NCBI GenBank assembly: GCA_963576565.1
Contig: OY755038.1
Coordinates: forward strand, 10,245,756 to 10,309,755
DNA from: Aspidapion aeneum
Lineage: Eukaryota; Arthropoda; Insecta; Coleoptera; Brentidae
Direction of reading: 5' to 3'
DNA: 64,000 nt
In this document: in pieces, positions 45,555 to 55,912 of the stretch
Layout of the letters: each line of letters opens with the position of its first letter
Position numbering within the stretch: position 1 is the first letter of the stretch
Notes under the pieces: model-generated
Databases searched by the model: none
Told to the model about the DNA's origin: nothing
The model's input: the letters and a program-made list of their open reading frames with translations, nothing else
Position numbers and translations under genes: made by a program

Positions 45555-45887
45555 TTAATTTTGCAAACTTCACATTGTGAAATGGTCTATTTTTCAATCT
45601 AAATCTATCTGCTAACGGCTGACATTTTTTGGCTAACAATGTTATAAAATGTCGCATTCCGAAAAAGCCTGCCATAATAATACTATTAGTTTCCAGCTCT
45701 GGGGAAATCAACTGGAAAGCGGGTCCATCCGTGTACACGTGAAATAAACTTTTCAAAAACTTTTAGATCATAGCTTTATGGAAATGGAAAAGTGCTACTT
45801 AAAAGTTTTACAATACCAACACGCTAACAAATTCACTAAACGAAATGAAATGGAGCGTATTATGGGCACACCCAGGGGGAGAAGCCT
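45555..45887. other. Unassigned spacer
   Basis: No gene recognised; open frames on both strands look random. Confidence 0.4.
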
Positions 45888-46978
45888 GGGTTGCCAGACG
45901 TCCCGCCGTAGGGGGGACGGTCCCGCTTTTTGTAGCTCGGTACCGCTTTTTTTTAAATCCTATGAAAGTCTCGCTTTTGATGCAAATTGTCCCGATTTTC
46001 CCGCTTTTTTTTTCATTTCTGTCCTATTTTTTTACCTGTTTTATTTATCTTCTTATATATAACATAAATTTTACTTAAAAAAAAATTGTGTGTGCTAAAG
46101 ACCACACGGCAGAAGTGTAAACTTTAACAAGGCCACATTAATAATAAGAAATACAAGATTTGTTGCGTTGTATATTGACAAAGTAATATACAAAGTAAAA
46201 CATTTACATAATTATAATTGGGTATAAATTACTCTGGTCAATTTTGCTCTGAGTGGCCTTCATCTGCATCATCATATCGCTCTGCTGACTGTTCCTCTCA
46301 CAGTTAGTCGACTCGAGCCGACTTCACCCGAATGAGCGTTACATAGCCGAGCGTGACGGCTCAGTTCAATTCAGTACCCACAAAAAGTGCTAAACACGCC
46401 TAAAGTAGAGTCCCTGTATGTTGACATATTTGGATATATAAATATGTCAACATACAGGGACTCTAGCCTAAAGGAGTTTACACTTCAACAAACAATCGAA
46501 GAGGAATGTTTTACTTTTTCGTTTAAGTTACTTTCTCATTTTAGGGCGGATATTTCTTATCTATACATACTTATCTTATGTGTTCGTTCATATTTGTTTA
46601 TTTTAAATAAAATTCACAAATCACTAAAAGAAATTACAGATCATATATTTTATTATGCATGGAATTTTGATAATCGAAATATAATAAAGACATTGAAAGT
46701 TTGAAACACAACTTAATTTAAAAGTTTTTCACCTCTTCAATTTAAAAAAAAGCTCACTAAATTTAAATAGGTAGGTATAACATTTAAATTTTAAAATTAA
46801 ATTATTGAATGTATTTTGGAAACATAAATAAATAAACACACCATTTAGTTCCTAAAAGACTCCTACACTAACTTTATGTTAAAATCGATGTAAATTTTTA
46901 GTAACTATTTAAAATTTTTGTGTTTACGCATTGACTTAATTTGTCCCGCTTTTTAATCTGAAAAATCTGGCAACCCTG
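45888..46978. mobile_element. hAT-like non-autonomous element with CNGGGTTGCCAGA ends
   Basis: The left end is CTGGGTTGCCAGACGTCCCG and the right end is the complement of CAGGGTTGCCAGATTTTTCA. Both are followed internally by the GCGGGAC / GTCCCGC motif. No clear 8 bp duplication. The interior is AT-rich, lacks a transposase, and contains a perfect 26 bp hairpin. Confidence 0.6.
46406..46465. repeat. Perfect 26 bp hairpin with 8 nt loop
   Basis: TAGAGTCCCTGTATGTTGAC plus ATATTT (46406-46431) is exactly complementary to 46440-46465. The loop is GGATATAT. Confidence 0.95.
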
Positions 46979-47036
46979 CTTGTTAAGTCACTGCGTTCTG
47001 AAGCCTGACGACGCAGTTTTCGTGATCCAGTTACCC

Positions 47037-48190
47037 GGGGATAGGAAAATTCGCCGCGGCCGATTCGCCGCGGGCCGATTCGCCGCGAGGACAATTCGCC
47101 GCGGGCCGATTCGCCGCGGGGACAATTCGCCACCGGCCAATTCGCCGCGGGGACAATTTGCCGCGAGATTCTTTATTTGTCTGATCATAACTTTTTTCAA
47201 ACTTTCCCAACTAGGTATTTGGTGGTTAGTATTCAATTAAAATTTTTATATTTTTTTGAAAAATAAATAAAATGGCGGATCTAAAATAGTGGATTTTCCC
47301 ATTTATAAACTAATATGCATCAAACTCGAAAGTTTGCGATCTTTCAGGTCGCTGATTATTATTTTTAACTTAAACTAAAATAAATCAAAATGGCGGATCA
47401 AAAATGGCGGACTTTCCCATTTATGAACCAATATGCATGAAATTCGGAACTTTAGGTTGTTTTAGGTCGCTGATTGTGACTTCTAACTTAAACTTTAAAA
47501 AAATCAAAATGGCGGTTCCAAAATGACGGATTTTCCCATTTATGAACCAATATGCTTGAAATTCGGAACTTTAGGGTGTTTTAGGTCGCTGATTGTGACT
47601 TCTAACTTAAACTTTAAAAAAATCAAAATGGCGGATTCAAAATGGCGGGCTTTCCCATTTATGAACCAATATGCATCAAATTCGGAACTTTGGGGTGCTT
47701 CAGGTCGCTGATTATGATTTCTAACTTAAACTTTAAAAAAAATCAAAATGGCAGTTCCAAAATGGCGGACTTTTCCATTTATAAACCGATTTGCATCAAA
47801 CTCGGAACTTTGCGATCTTTAAGGTCGCTGATTATTATTTCTCACTTAAACTAGAAAGAATCAAAATGGCGGATCCAAAATGGCCGATTTTTCCATTTAT
47901 GAACGGATTTGCATCAAACTCGGAACATTCAGATCTTTCAGGTCGCTAATAATTATTTTAACTTAAATTTAAAAAAATCAAAATAGTGGATCAAAAAAGT
48001 TATGATCAGACAACTAAAAAATATATTATATGAAGTCAAGCTAAATAAAAAATGATAATATCATAAAACAAAAAATCTTGCGGCGAATTGTCCCCGCGGC
48101 GAATCGGCCGGCGGCGAATTGTCCCCGCGGCGAATCGGCCCGCGGCGAATCGGCCACGGCGAATCGGCCGCGGCGAATTGTCCCCTACCC
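47037..48190. mobile_element. Foldback-like element FB-3 (TTCGCCGCG repeats), 9 bp target duplication
   Basis: CAGTTACCC lies at 47028-47036 and 48191-48199. The arms (47037-47170 and 48075-48190, inverted) are arrays of GGCCGATTCGCCGCGG / GGGACAATTCGCCGC. Between them are six repeats of about 120 bp with AAAATGGCGG, CATTTATGAACC and AGGTCGCTGATT. The long inverted minisatellite ends plus a 9 bp duplication suggest a Foldback-type element. Frames in the repeats are artefacts. Confidence 0.8.
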
Positions 48191-48199
48191 CAGTTACCC

Positions 48200-48412
48200 T
48201 ATATTCTTGTTCAACATAGCGACCTTTGAGATTAACAGCTTATACTTAAATTGTAAAAAACTAGCGGCCAGTAGGCGCTATCTAATATTTTTCTATATCT
48301 ATGGATTAGTCACGTATTACCAGATTAGGTTCGTTCGATACTTTTAATAAAATACATTAGAATATACTGAAACGTTTTCCAAAATTTAAAAATAAGTTTT
48401 CAAAGTTTTGAA
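48200..48412. other. Short unassigned spacer
   Basis: No feature recognised. Confidence 0.4.
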
Positions 48413-48414
48413 TA

Positions 48415-50122
48415 CAGTGAAACCTCCTATAAGCAGACACTCACGGTTCCGTCGATTTTGTCCGCTTATTAGAGGTGTCCACTTAAGAGAGGGAATTGCG
48501 AAAATAGTTTTTTTACTTGGCGCCATTTTAAAGAGATCTATTATTACCCAACTGAACAATAAACACAGCAGTTCCGTCGAATAAAATAATGTTGTCAATA
48601 CAACAGATGTATTTAGTCTCCGCATTAAAACGGAAACAGGTAATTCCCTGGCTGCAGAGTGCATTGTTGCCAACATACTACATAATATTTATGCCCATGT
48701 CGTGCAGCGCTCCGTCCCGTTGTCAGAGGTTCGCGTCCGATTAAGAGAGGTTTCAGAATTTTTTATCAAAAAAAAATTGTCCGCGTCCAGTTATTAGAGT
48801 GTCCGGTTATACGAGGGAATTTTACATGTAAAGACATAGGCAAAAGCTTGGTTCCAACAAAGGAGGAGGCACTAAATACATTATTTACCGGTACGCGTCA
48901 GATGAGCTGAATTTGAGATATGAAAAACCAAACCTTCCTGATATTTTTACCAAAAAAAATTGGGGGGGTCATAGGATTCGTTTTCGAGCTATACTCATTT
49001 AAATGCGCGCCACTGAAATATAGAAAAATATGACCCTTTTGTCGTTTTTTTGTAATAACTTATCGCCAAATAAAAACAAAAAAATGATATTAGTCTTATT
49101 TTATTGATAAAAGAGTCCTTTTAGGAATTTTATCAATTTTTAACATATAGTTTACGTCAGATACCTACAGAGTGACTCAAAATAATTTTAAAAAAATACA
49201 GGAAAAATACCTGAGATTTATTACGTATAAAGAAAGGGAACTAAAAATGCATAGTCAAAATTAACTTCACTTGCTTTCATGTGAGTCGTTTTAACTATTC
49301 TAGAGTGATGTTTGCATAATACGTTATGTTATAAGCTAACAGGGTATTTCAAAAAAAAAAAAAATTAATTCAACGCATGACATATTTACTAATTGTCTAC
49401 GAAATAGTGTGTTTACTGTAATGCGTCAAATGAGGTGAATTTTAGATATGTTTGAGCCTAAACCGTCCGGATGCTTGTTTAATCGGTTTCGTTTTCGAGA
49501 CGAGTATTTAGACTGCTTGGGCCCTAACATATCATAAATTCACCTCATTTAACGCATCCCGGTAAACACACTATTCCGTAGACAATTAGTAAACGTGTCA
49601 TGCGTTGAATTAATTTTTTTTAAATACCCTATAAGCTTATCACATAACCTATTAAGCAAACAACACTCTAGAATAGTTAAAACGACTCACATGAAAGCAA
49701 GTGAAGTTAATTTTGACCATGCATTTTTAGTTTCCATTCTTTATATTCAATAAATCTCAATTATTTTTCCTGTATTTTTTTTTATTACTTTGAGCCACTC
49801 TGTAGGTATGTGACGGAAACTATATGTCAAAAACTGATAACATTCTTAAAAGAACTCTTTTAGCAGTAAAGTAAAGCTAATATCAGTTTTTTATTTTTAT
49901 TTGACGCTAAGTTATTACAAAAAAACTACAAATGGTCATCATATTTTTCCATATTTCAGTGGCGCACATTTAAATAAGTATAGCTCGAAAACGAATCCTA
50001 TGACCCCCCTAATTCAGCTCATCTGACGCGTCCCGGTAAACAATGTATTTAGTGCCTCCTCCTTTGTCCGCCTAACGGGAGTGTCCGGTTAATAGAGGTG
50101 TCCGCAAGAATAGGTTTCACTG
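48415..50122. mobile_element. pogo/Tigger-like element carrying a ~1.2 kb hairpin
   Basis: The ends begin CAGTGAAACCT and are inverted, with TA on both sides (48413-48414 and 50123-50124). Inner repeats of the GAGTGTCCGGTTA / TCCGCTTATTAGAGGTGTCC kind are typical of pogo/Tigger termini. No transposase remains. The middle is replaced by a long inverted repeat (48859-50065). Confidence 0.75.
48859..50065. repeat. Long inverted repeat, arms about 550-600 bp
   Basis: The left arm opens AAAGGAGGAGGCACTAAATA and the right arm closes with its complement ending in CCTCCTCCTTT. Matching internal landmarks are TTCACTTGCTTTCATGTGAG / CTCACATGAAAGCAAGTGAA and CTTTTTAGGAATT / TTCTTAAAAGAACTC-type positions. 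The loop is about 50 bp near 49465-49520 (GTTTCGTTTTCGAGACGAG). Arms are similar but not identical. Confidence 0.85.
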
Positions 50123-50229
50123 TATCTCTAAATTTTTATTATGATTACAGTAGCCCGTGGCACTTTTATGTGGTTCTTTTCAATGCAGGAACTTTATCTG
50201 GAAAAAATGTTTATTTTATTTCATTTTAT

Positions 50230-50715
50230 AGTAGTTTACCTAACTAGTGCGGAAAGTGCCTCTTTTCCGCACGCGATTGCAGATGGCCAAACGACGCGAT
50301 AGCGGAGTTTGGCCAGCAATCAAGTGCGGAAAAGACACTTTACGCACGAGTTAGGTACATTATTTTTTCTATAAGCGTGAGGAAAAAACTAAAAATTAAT
50401 CAGAAAATTATTTATATTCAAAACGTTTTAATCAAATCAATTATTATTATTCACATTCTAGCGGCTTCTAGAACTGACTGGGGTAGATCTTCGTCCGAAG
50501 AATCCATTGAAAATCTGATTTTTTTGTTTGAAAAATTCAAAAGACGCTTGTATCTGCAAAATTGGCTTTGTTTTGACAGTTTGTTTGTACTTTGTTGCTA
50601 TGGTGATTTGAAAATCGTAACAAATTTACTTTTCCGCACTAGTGCGGAAGTGGCACTTTCCACACTAAAATGCGTGCGGAAAAGTGGACTTTTCCGCACG
50701 CTTATAGAAAAAAAT
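50230..50715. mobile_element. Palindromic MITE-like repeat, copy 2
   Basis: A first hairpin is formed by ACCTAACTAGTGCGGAAAGT and its near-complement ending CACGAGTTAGGTAC (50236-50358). Then TATTTTTTCTATAAGCGTG (50363) faces CACGCTTATAGAAAAAAAT (50697). CCGCAC/GTGCGG motifs repeat throughout. The double-hairpin plan is like 34600-35070. The 125-codon frame across it is incidental. Confidence 0.65.
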
Positions 50716-51067
50716 CATATCCTTCGTATTGCAAAATCATTTAAAAGCAGATAATTAAAGACAAAATTGCAGGCTAAAAACATTGAGATAGCGTGTCTTA
50801 GATTTTGATGAAATATTTACTTTAGAAAACCTCTTATACGAAGAGTAAACCTTTATAATCCTTTATAATCCACCATAAAACAGAAGGATCATTATTATGT
50901 TCTCTTTTTGTCGTAGGCAGCCAGAGCTACAGTAGTTAAAGTACATATTAACCTAAGAAAATCCTCGTTTATGGAACTTGCACCCTCGAAGTCATAAAAG
51001 GATTTTAAGACTAAAGTTACATTCGGTTTATGTTCAAAGGTCTTATTAAATGTTGTACAAATATATA
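50716..51067. other. Unassigned spacer
   Basis: No feature recognised. Confidence 0.4.
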
Positions 51068-51591
51068 CAGGGTGTTCGATGTTAAGTGTCCACCATTGCT
51101 GTGTTACTATTAAAGATAAAAAAGTTTAATTAGGCAAACTAGTAGGATTTTTTAAATAAAAAAAAATCGAACATCGCGTTTTTGAGATTTTGAGTCTTTT
51201 CAAAAAATATAAAACAAATTTTAATTGAACATACTTGTATTTTATAATTTTTTCTGATAGTTGTTTCAACAACAAAAATTGCTTTTTGATTTTTCTCCTA
51301 AAGTCAAAAATAACGAAGATATTCAAAATTCATAACTATGCTTAGACTTTCTACAAATCAAATGACAATTTTTGTTTATAATCAGAAAAAAATATAAAAT
51401 ACAAGGTGTTCAATCAATTTTTCTTTCTTTTGAAATAACTCGAAAACTCCAAAAAGCAATGCTCTATTTTTCTTTTTATTTAAGTATCTAAAAGAGCACA
51501 AAAAATTCTACTAGTTTGCCAATTTAAACTTTTTTCTATCTTTAATACTAAAAAAGTTAGCAATGGTAGACACTTAACTTGGAACACCCTG
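51068..51591. mobile_element. MITE with CAGGGTGTTC ends and ~110 bp inverted repeats
   Basis: CAGGGTGTTCGATGTTAAGT on the left pairs with ACTTAACTTGGAACACCCTG on the right. The arms continue through CCATTGCT, AAAGATA and GGCAAACTAGTAG. TA precedes the left end, but TG follows the right end, so the TA duplication is incomplete. Mariner-like by appearance; non-coding. Confidence 0.8.
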
Positions 51592-51744
51592 TGTAACTCA
51601 AAGACATGGAAGGGGAATAAATAGATTTTCGACGAGTGCGCAAACGAATCTTATGGGGACATCATGGAGGTGGAGATGGAGATGTCAGTCGGTCATTTTG
51701 TAGATATCTTCCCCTAAGTTCTTCTCCGATACCAGATTACTAAA

Positions 51745-52745
51745 TAGACTAGTTACAATAAAACAGAAATGATAAAGAATAGTATTAAAAAGCTTAAATC
51801 CGGAAAAGCTAGCGGACTGAGGGAATATACGCTGAAATGCTCAAATATGGATCAGAGAAACTACTCGAAAATCTCACATATATTATCAATCAATGCATAA
51901 ACGGACATCCAGTACCTGATGATTGGAAAATTGCTTTCATATCCTCAATACATAAAAAAGGAAACAAGCTGGATTGCAACAATTACAGAGGAATTTCTGT
52001 AACCAGTACTCTAAGTAGATTGCACGGTAGAATTCTTAGAGATCTAATAGAGAATGATTTTCATGAACAAGAAGAGCAAAGTAGGTTTCATGCAGGCAGA
52101 TCTTGTAGTGATAACGTTTTTTGTCTTAAACAAGTAATTGAGAAAAGGAGCGCCAGAAATATAGAGACTCATGTTACCTTTGTAAACCTACAAAAAGCAT
52201 ATGATACCGTTCCAGTAGAAAAATTATGGACAGTGTTAGAGAACTATACAAAGGGTCAAAATCTAAAATTAAAATTGGAAATCGACTTTCAAAAGAACTG
52301 CTGGTAACGAAAGGCTTAAGACAGGGATGTTGAATCTCTCCAACTCTGTTGTATGAAATAGAGACTTGTCGCGTAACGGAAAAATACAAAGTTAAAATGA
52401 AAAGTGTCGAAATTAATGTAATAAGAAGATCAATGAGAATATCTAGAACAGATCAAATAAGGCTGGCTGAGATCATAAAAGAAAGAATGAGAATTGAGGG
52501 AAGCATAACGGATGACATCACTAAAAGACAACTGATATAGTACGGCCATGTGCAACGGATGCGCGACGAAAGATTACCAAAGCAGGTCCTAGAATGGCAA
52601 CCAATAGGGCGCAGAAAAAGAGGGCGTCCCAAACTGGAATGCTTCATTCAAAAAAACCTGACGGAAGATGATTGTCAGGATCGAAGGAGGTGGAGAATAG
52701 GCATCGGACAACGTACAAAAACATTCTAAACCGACATAGTAGTAC
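51745..52745 (+). mobile_element. LINE-A (RTE-like) copy 4, palm deleted
   Basis: The 156-codon frame 51837-52307 encodes MLKYGSEKLLENLTYIINQC, PDDWKIAFISSIHKKGNKLD, NYRGISVTSTLSRLHGRILR, FHAGRSCSDNVFCLKQVIEK and VNLQKAYDTVPVEKLW (motif A altered). At about 52345, after an ISPTL-like block, the sequence jumps straight to EIETCRVTEKYKVKM..INVIRRSMRISRTDQI: the FADD palm and about 130 residues are deleted. The basic tail RRKRGRP and DRRRWRIGIGQ follow, and then the CTAAACCGACATAGTAGT end. Inactive. Confidence 0.85.
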
Positions 52746-53132
52746 AATAAAACAGAAAAAAAGCAATTTTTTTTCTTAAATTAAGGACCGTTTCATTGAC
52801 ACGAATCACTTTTTTTCTTTCTTTAATTTCACTTGTTGTTTATAGTTTTAGATCCTGGCATTATTTGCAATTTGGTATTTGAGAATTATATTGGCAATCG
52901 CCCTTTGCGATCAGAAATTTTAACACACGAAAAGGTGATCTCATGTTTTCAGACGTTGATAGTTTACGTCTAACTTTTGAGTTTTCATACCTTTGACAGT
53001 GGGAAAGATGAATTATAGAAATCAGTTTGATGACTTGGTCGAGTTAATACCCTAAGGGTCTCTCGTTCTTGCATTGAGACACCGCAGCTTGCATAGATGA
53101 AAGTTTTAAGTTTTCTGCAAAATTTATGTATG
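52746..53132. other. Unassigned spacer
   Basis: T-rich, no feature recognised. Confidence 0.4.
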
Positions 53133-53205
53133 GCTATGTAGTTCAATGTTTAGAATGTTTGCGTACAGAGCAAGAGATCCCGGGTTCGAGCCCCGGCCGA
53201 AGCAG
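53133..53205 (+). ncRNA. tRNA-like sequence (pseudogene or SINE head)
   Basis: A-box-like TAGTTCAATGTTTAGAA and a strong B-box GGGTTCGAGCCCC inside a T-arm with the stem CCCGG/CCGGC are correctly spaced. A TTGC/GCAA stem could be the anticodon arm. The first and last seven bases do not pair, so it is not a functional tRNA. A SINE-type origin is likely, but no duplication was found. Confidence 0.5.
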
Positions 53206-53666
53206 AAAAAACTTTTTTCTTATTTTTCTTCCTTTAATTTATAATATATTTTAATTGTGTAAACTTTGACCAGGTGATGCTTGAACAACCTCATTTTTTT
53301 GGCCAGGGACTGAAATAGGCCTGTTTATAAATTTTGACCCACCTAGTTGTTTAAAGCCTTTTTGGACATTTTGTTCATTGACCTAAAAAAAAATATCAAT
53401 AAAACCCCTCGTCCTTTTCATAGCAGATTATCGTACAAAGAGCGACAACAAAGTAGAAGCGAAAAAAAACCAATTAACCCTTCTCTTTGTTTTCGCCATC
53501 TTTTAGCGATAAGCCCCTTTTCTGTTGACTGGGCAATTTTTGCGAATTTAATTTCGCCCCACGTAGTTTTATGAAAATGTAGGTAAGTACAGAGAGTCCC
53601 AAATTCGAAGCGTTTTAGAGCTTTCAGCAGCGTTGGATGGGCTCAAACAAACCAGCCCTGGCAATT
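53206..53666. other. Unassigned spacer
   Basis: No gene recognised; a 75-codon frame has no domain. Confidence 0.4.
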
Positions 53667-53801
53667 TTAGCTCACACTACTACTATAAGTAGTGTGAGCT
53701 ATGGTGATCGTAATTTTTTCGAGAAAAAAAAAGTTGCTCCGATTTCAAAAATTTTTATATATCTTTGCGTTTCAGATGATTTTGAAACTTTTTTGTTTTG
53801 C

Positions 53802-53836
<35 letters not shown>

Positions 53837-54407
53837 ATGTCTGTCTGTATGTCTGTCTGTAACGACCAACCCGCATAACTCAAAAACCCCTTGTCCGATT
53901 TTGATGAAATTTGGTACCTAAGTTGGGTCTTGGCCCGTGATGGTCCCATTTAAAAATGAACAAAATCCACCGAACGCAAGCCAAATAAAAGGGTGGGGGT
54001 AGATTCCAAAAATTAGAGTTTATGTGAAAATATGGCGCGTGTGATATCAAACGAAAGGTAATTAAGTCTGGAGTTAAAAAAAATTAATTTTAGTTTATTT
54101 AAAAAAAAGGGTGGGGGTAGATGTCAAAAATTAGAGTTTAAGTGAAAATATGGCGTGTGTGATATCAAACGAAAGGTAATTGAGTCTGGAGTTAAACAAA
54201 ATACATTTTAGTTTTTTTTAAAAGGGTGGGGGTAGATTGAAAAAATTTGAGTTTAAGTCAAAACATGGCTTGTGTGGTATCAAACGAAAGGTAATTGAGT
54301 TTGGAGTTGAATAAAATATATTTCTGTTTTTGATTATATTAGTTCACACTATAACTATAGTACCTAGTGTGAGCTTAGGTGCCCATAGATTGGCAGAGTA
54401 TTTTTTT
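53667..54407 (-). mobile_element. CAGA element, copy 3 (minus strand)
   Basis: The reverse complement repeats the plan of copies 1 and 2: the leader with TACTCTGCCAAT (54385-54405), a TCACACT hairpin, three ~115 bp repeats with GGGTGGGGGTAG boundaries, the microsatellite (CTGT, 53802-53862) and the terminal GCTCACAC hairpin. Boundaries agree with the other copies. Confidence 0.85.
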
Positions 54408-55547
54408 ATTCGGCCCTCGCTTCGGCACAAAAATTTTACGGCAAAGAAAATGAAGTCATATTGTGTTATTTTTGTTTTTCATATTATGGAGGTTTTGTTA
54501 TCATTAAACATATGTATGCATTTTGTAACACCAACAGAAACAACTACTCCGAGGGAAAATACCCCTACCAGCTTTGAATTATACTGCTGGCTTGATGCTT
54601 TCGTTGGGAACTTGTTAAAACTGTTTGGTTTTCACTATCTCCAACGTCGATCACAGGAATACGAGTTTGTTCCAGACGGGGATCACTCGTATCCCTGTGA
54701 TCGACGTTGGAGATAGTGAAAACCAAACAGTTCTAATATGTATGCATGTCCTAAACATCCTAACTTGTGAGATACAAGGTGTTTAAATATTTTCAGAAAA
54801 TCTCTGTGATACTGCTCTAGATATTTTTGTAAAGTTTTATATTCTGTATGCCTATATTAAGCACTAAGTACCTATTAACATAATTAATATCTAATTTTTT
54901 CACAAAATAAAAACTCAATTTTTTTTTATAAAAACGTGCAAAATTTTAACATACAACAGCACTGCCCCCGTTAGTTAAAAAGTTTGCAAGTAATTTTTTT
55001 TTCGAATTTAGGTTTTTGATCCCGACGGATTTTCCATCATCCTATGTAATAAAATTAAAAAAAAAACAAATAGCAGTAACTGTAGTATCTACTGCCTTAT
55101 GAACAATTAAAACGTTGAAGTCGTTTTTTTCCGAACCACACTTGCGCCCTTTTAACTACCGCGGGCAGAGCAGGTATGCTAACTTTTCATATAGTAACGA
55201 CTTTTTTAATAATGAACTTGATGCTGCAATTTTATCTATGATCTCCTTAATTTGAATTGGACGCAATACCGATTTTTCAATCTGTTAATCGATTTCTTAG
55301 ATTTTTTATGTATTTTAGCACCAAAAATGATCTTTCGCAACTAAGATATGAGATATTGGCAAGGCCGTACCGAAGTGGCAGATCAGGGGGATCAATCCCC
55401 ACCAAAATAGTCAACAAAGTGTGTTAAAAGAGATTTCACAACAGCAACACAAATAAGAAAAAAAATTGGTCAATATTTTTATAAAAAAAATTTAATCCGA
55501 TTTTTTCTTCTGGTTATTGATATTGTAAAATAGTACATTATATACCC
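54408..55547. other. Unassigned region with hairpin and short dispersed repeat
   Basis: It contains the 48 bp hairpin at 54619-54732 and, at 55361-55430, GGCCGTACC..GATCAATCCCCACC, a relative of 6640-6705. No gene: the 128-codon frame (54330-54716) runs through the hairpin and has no known domain. Confidence 0.45.
54619..54732. repeat. 48 bp hairpin with 18 nt loop, one mismatch
   Basis: AACTGTTTGGTTTTCACTAT..GATCACAGGAATACGAGT is complementary to 54685-54732 except for one base (GGAAT against ATCCC). The loop is TTGTTCCAGACGGGGATC. Confidence 0.95.
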
Positions 55548-55650
55548 AGGGACTAAAGTGATACTTTTTATCCCTGTGGTCGGGCTACAATTCGCTGAGG
55601 GATAAAAGACACTTTAGTCAAGTGGTATATATACTATTTTTTGCAATTCT
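55548..55650. promoter_or_regulatory. Left palindromic GGGACTAAA/GGGATAAAA block
   Basis: GACTAAAGTGATACTTTTTA and TCCCTG face AGGGATAAAAGACACTTTAG, an imperfect hairpin with about 30 nt between the arms. It lies 260 bp before the recombinase start. It could be a recombinase binding site, a terminus or a promoter element; the role is inferred. Confidence 0.5.
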
Positions 55651-55912
55651 GGGCATAGTTTCATTCAAATTTTTAATTAAATTTTTCGAAAAGAAAGTCA
55701 TCTCCACTGCACTATTGATTGGCCTGTAAAATGTGACAACCAATAAAGTACCATTCATTCTCTGACGTCAAGTCAGTTGATATTTCTTAGATAGCCTTGG
55801 ATAATACTTGGTTGTCAGGGTGTTGTCAAGGTACCATAAAATAACTGTTAAAATACAAACAACGCCGTGGAGATTTCTGCGATTTGCTAGTGCGTTCCCA
55901 AAAGTAAAAAAA

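Noticed and set aside
46936..47240. Frames rich in RRGPIRRG/SPRRIGPR
   Set aside because: Translation of the TTCGCCGCG minisatellite arm of FB-3.
50377..50754. 125-codon frame
   Set aside because: Runs through the palindromic MITE-like repeat; the end of the frame is the terminal inverted repeat.
53133..53205. Functional tRNA gene
   Set aside because: Acceptor stem does not pair; kept only as tRNA-like sequence.
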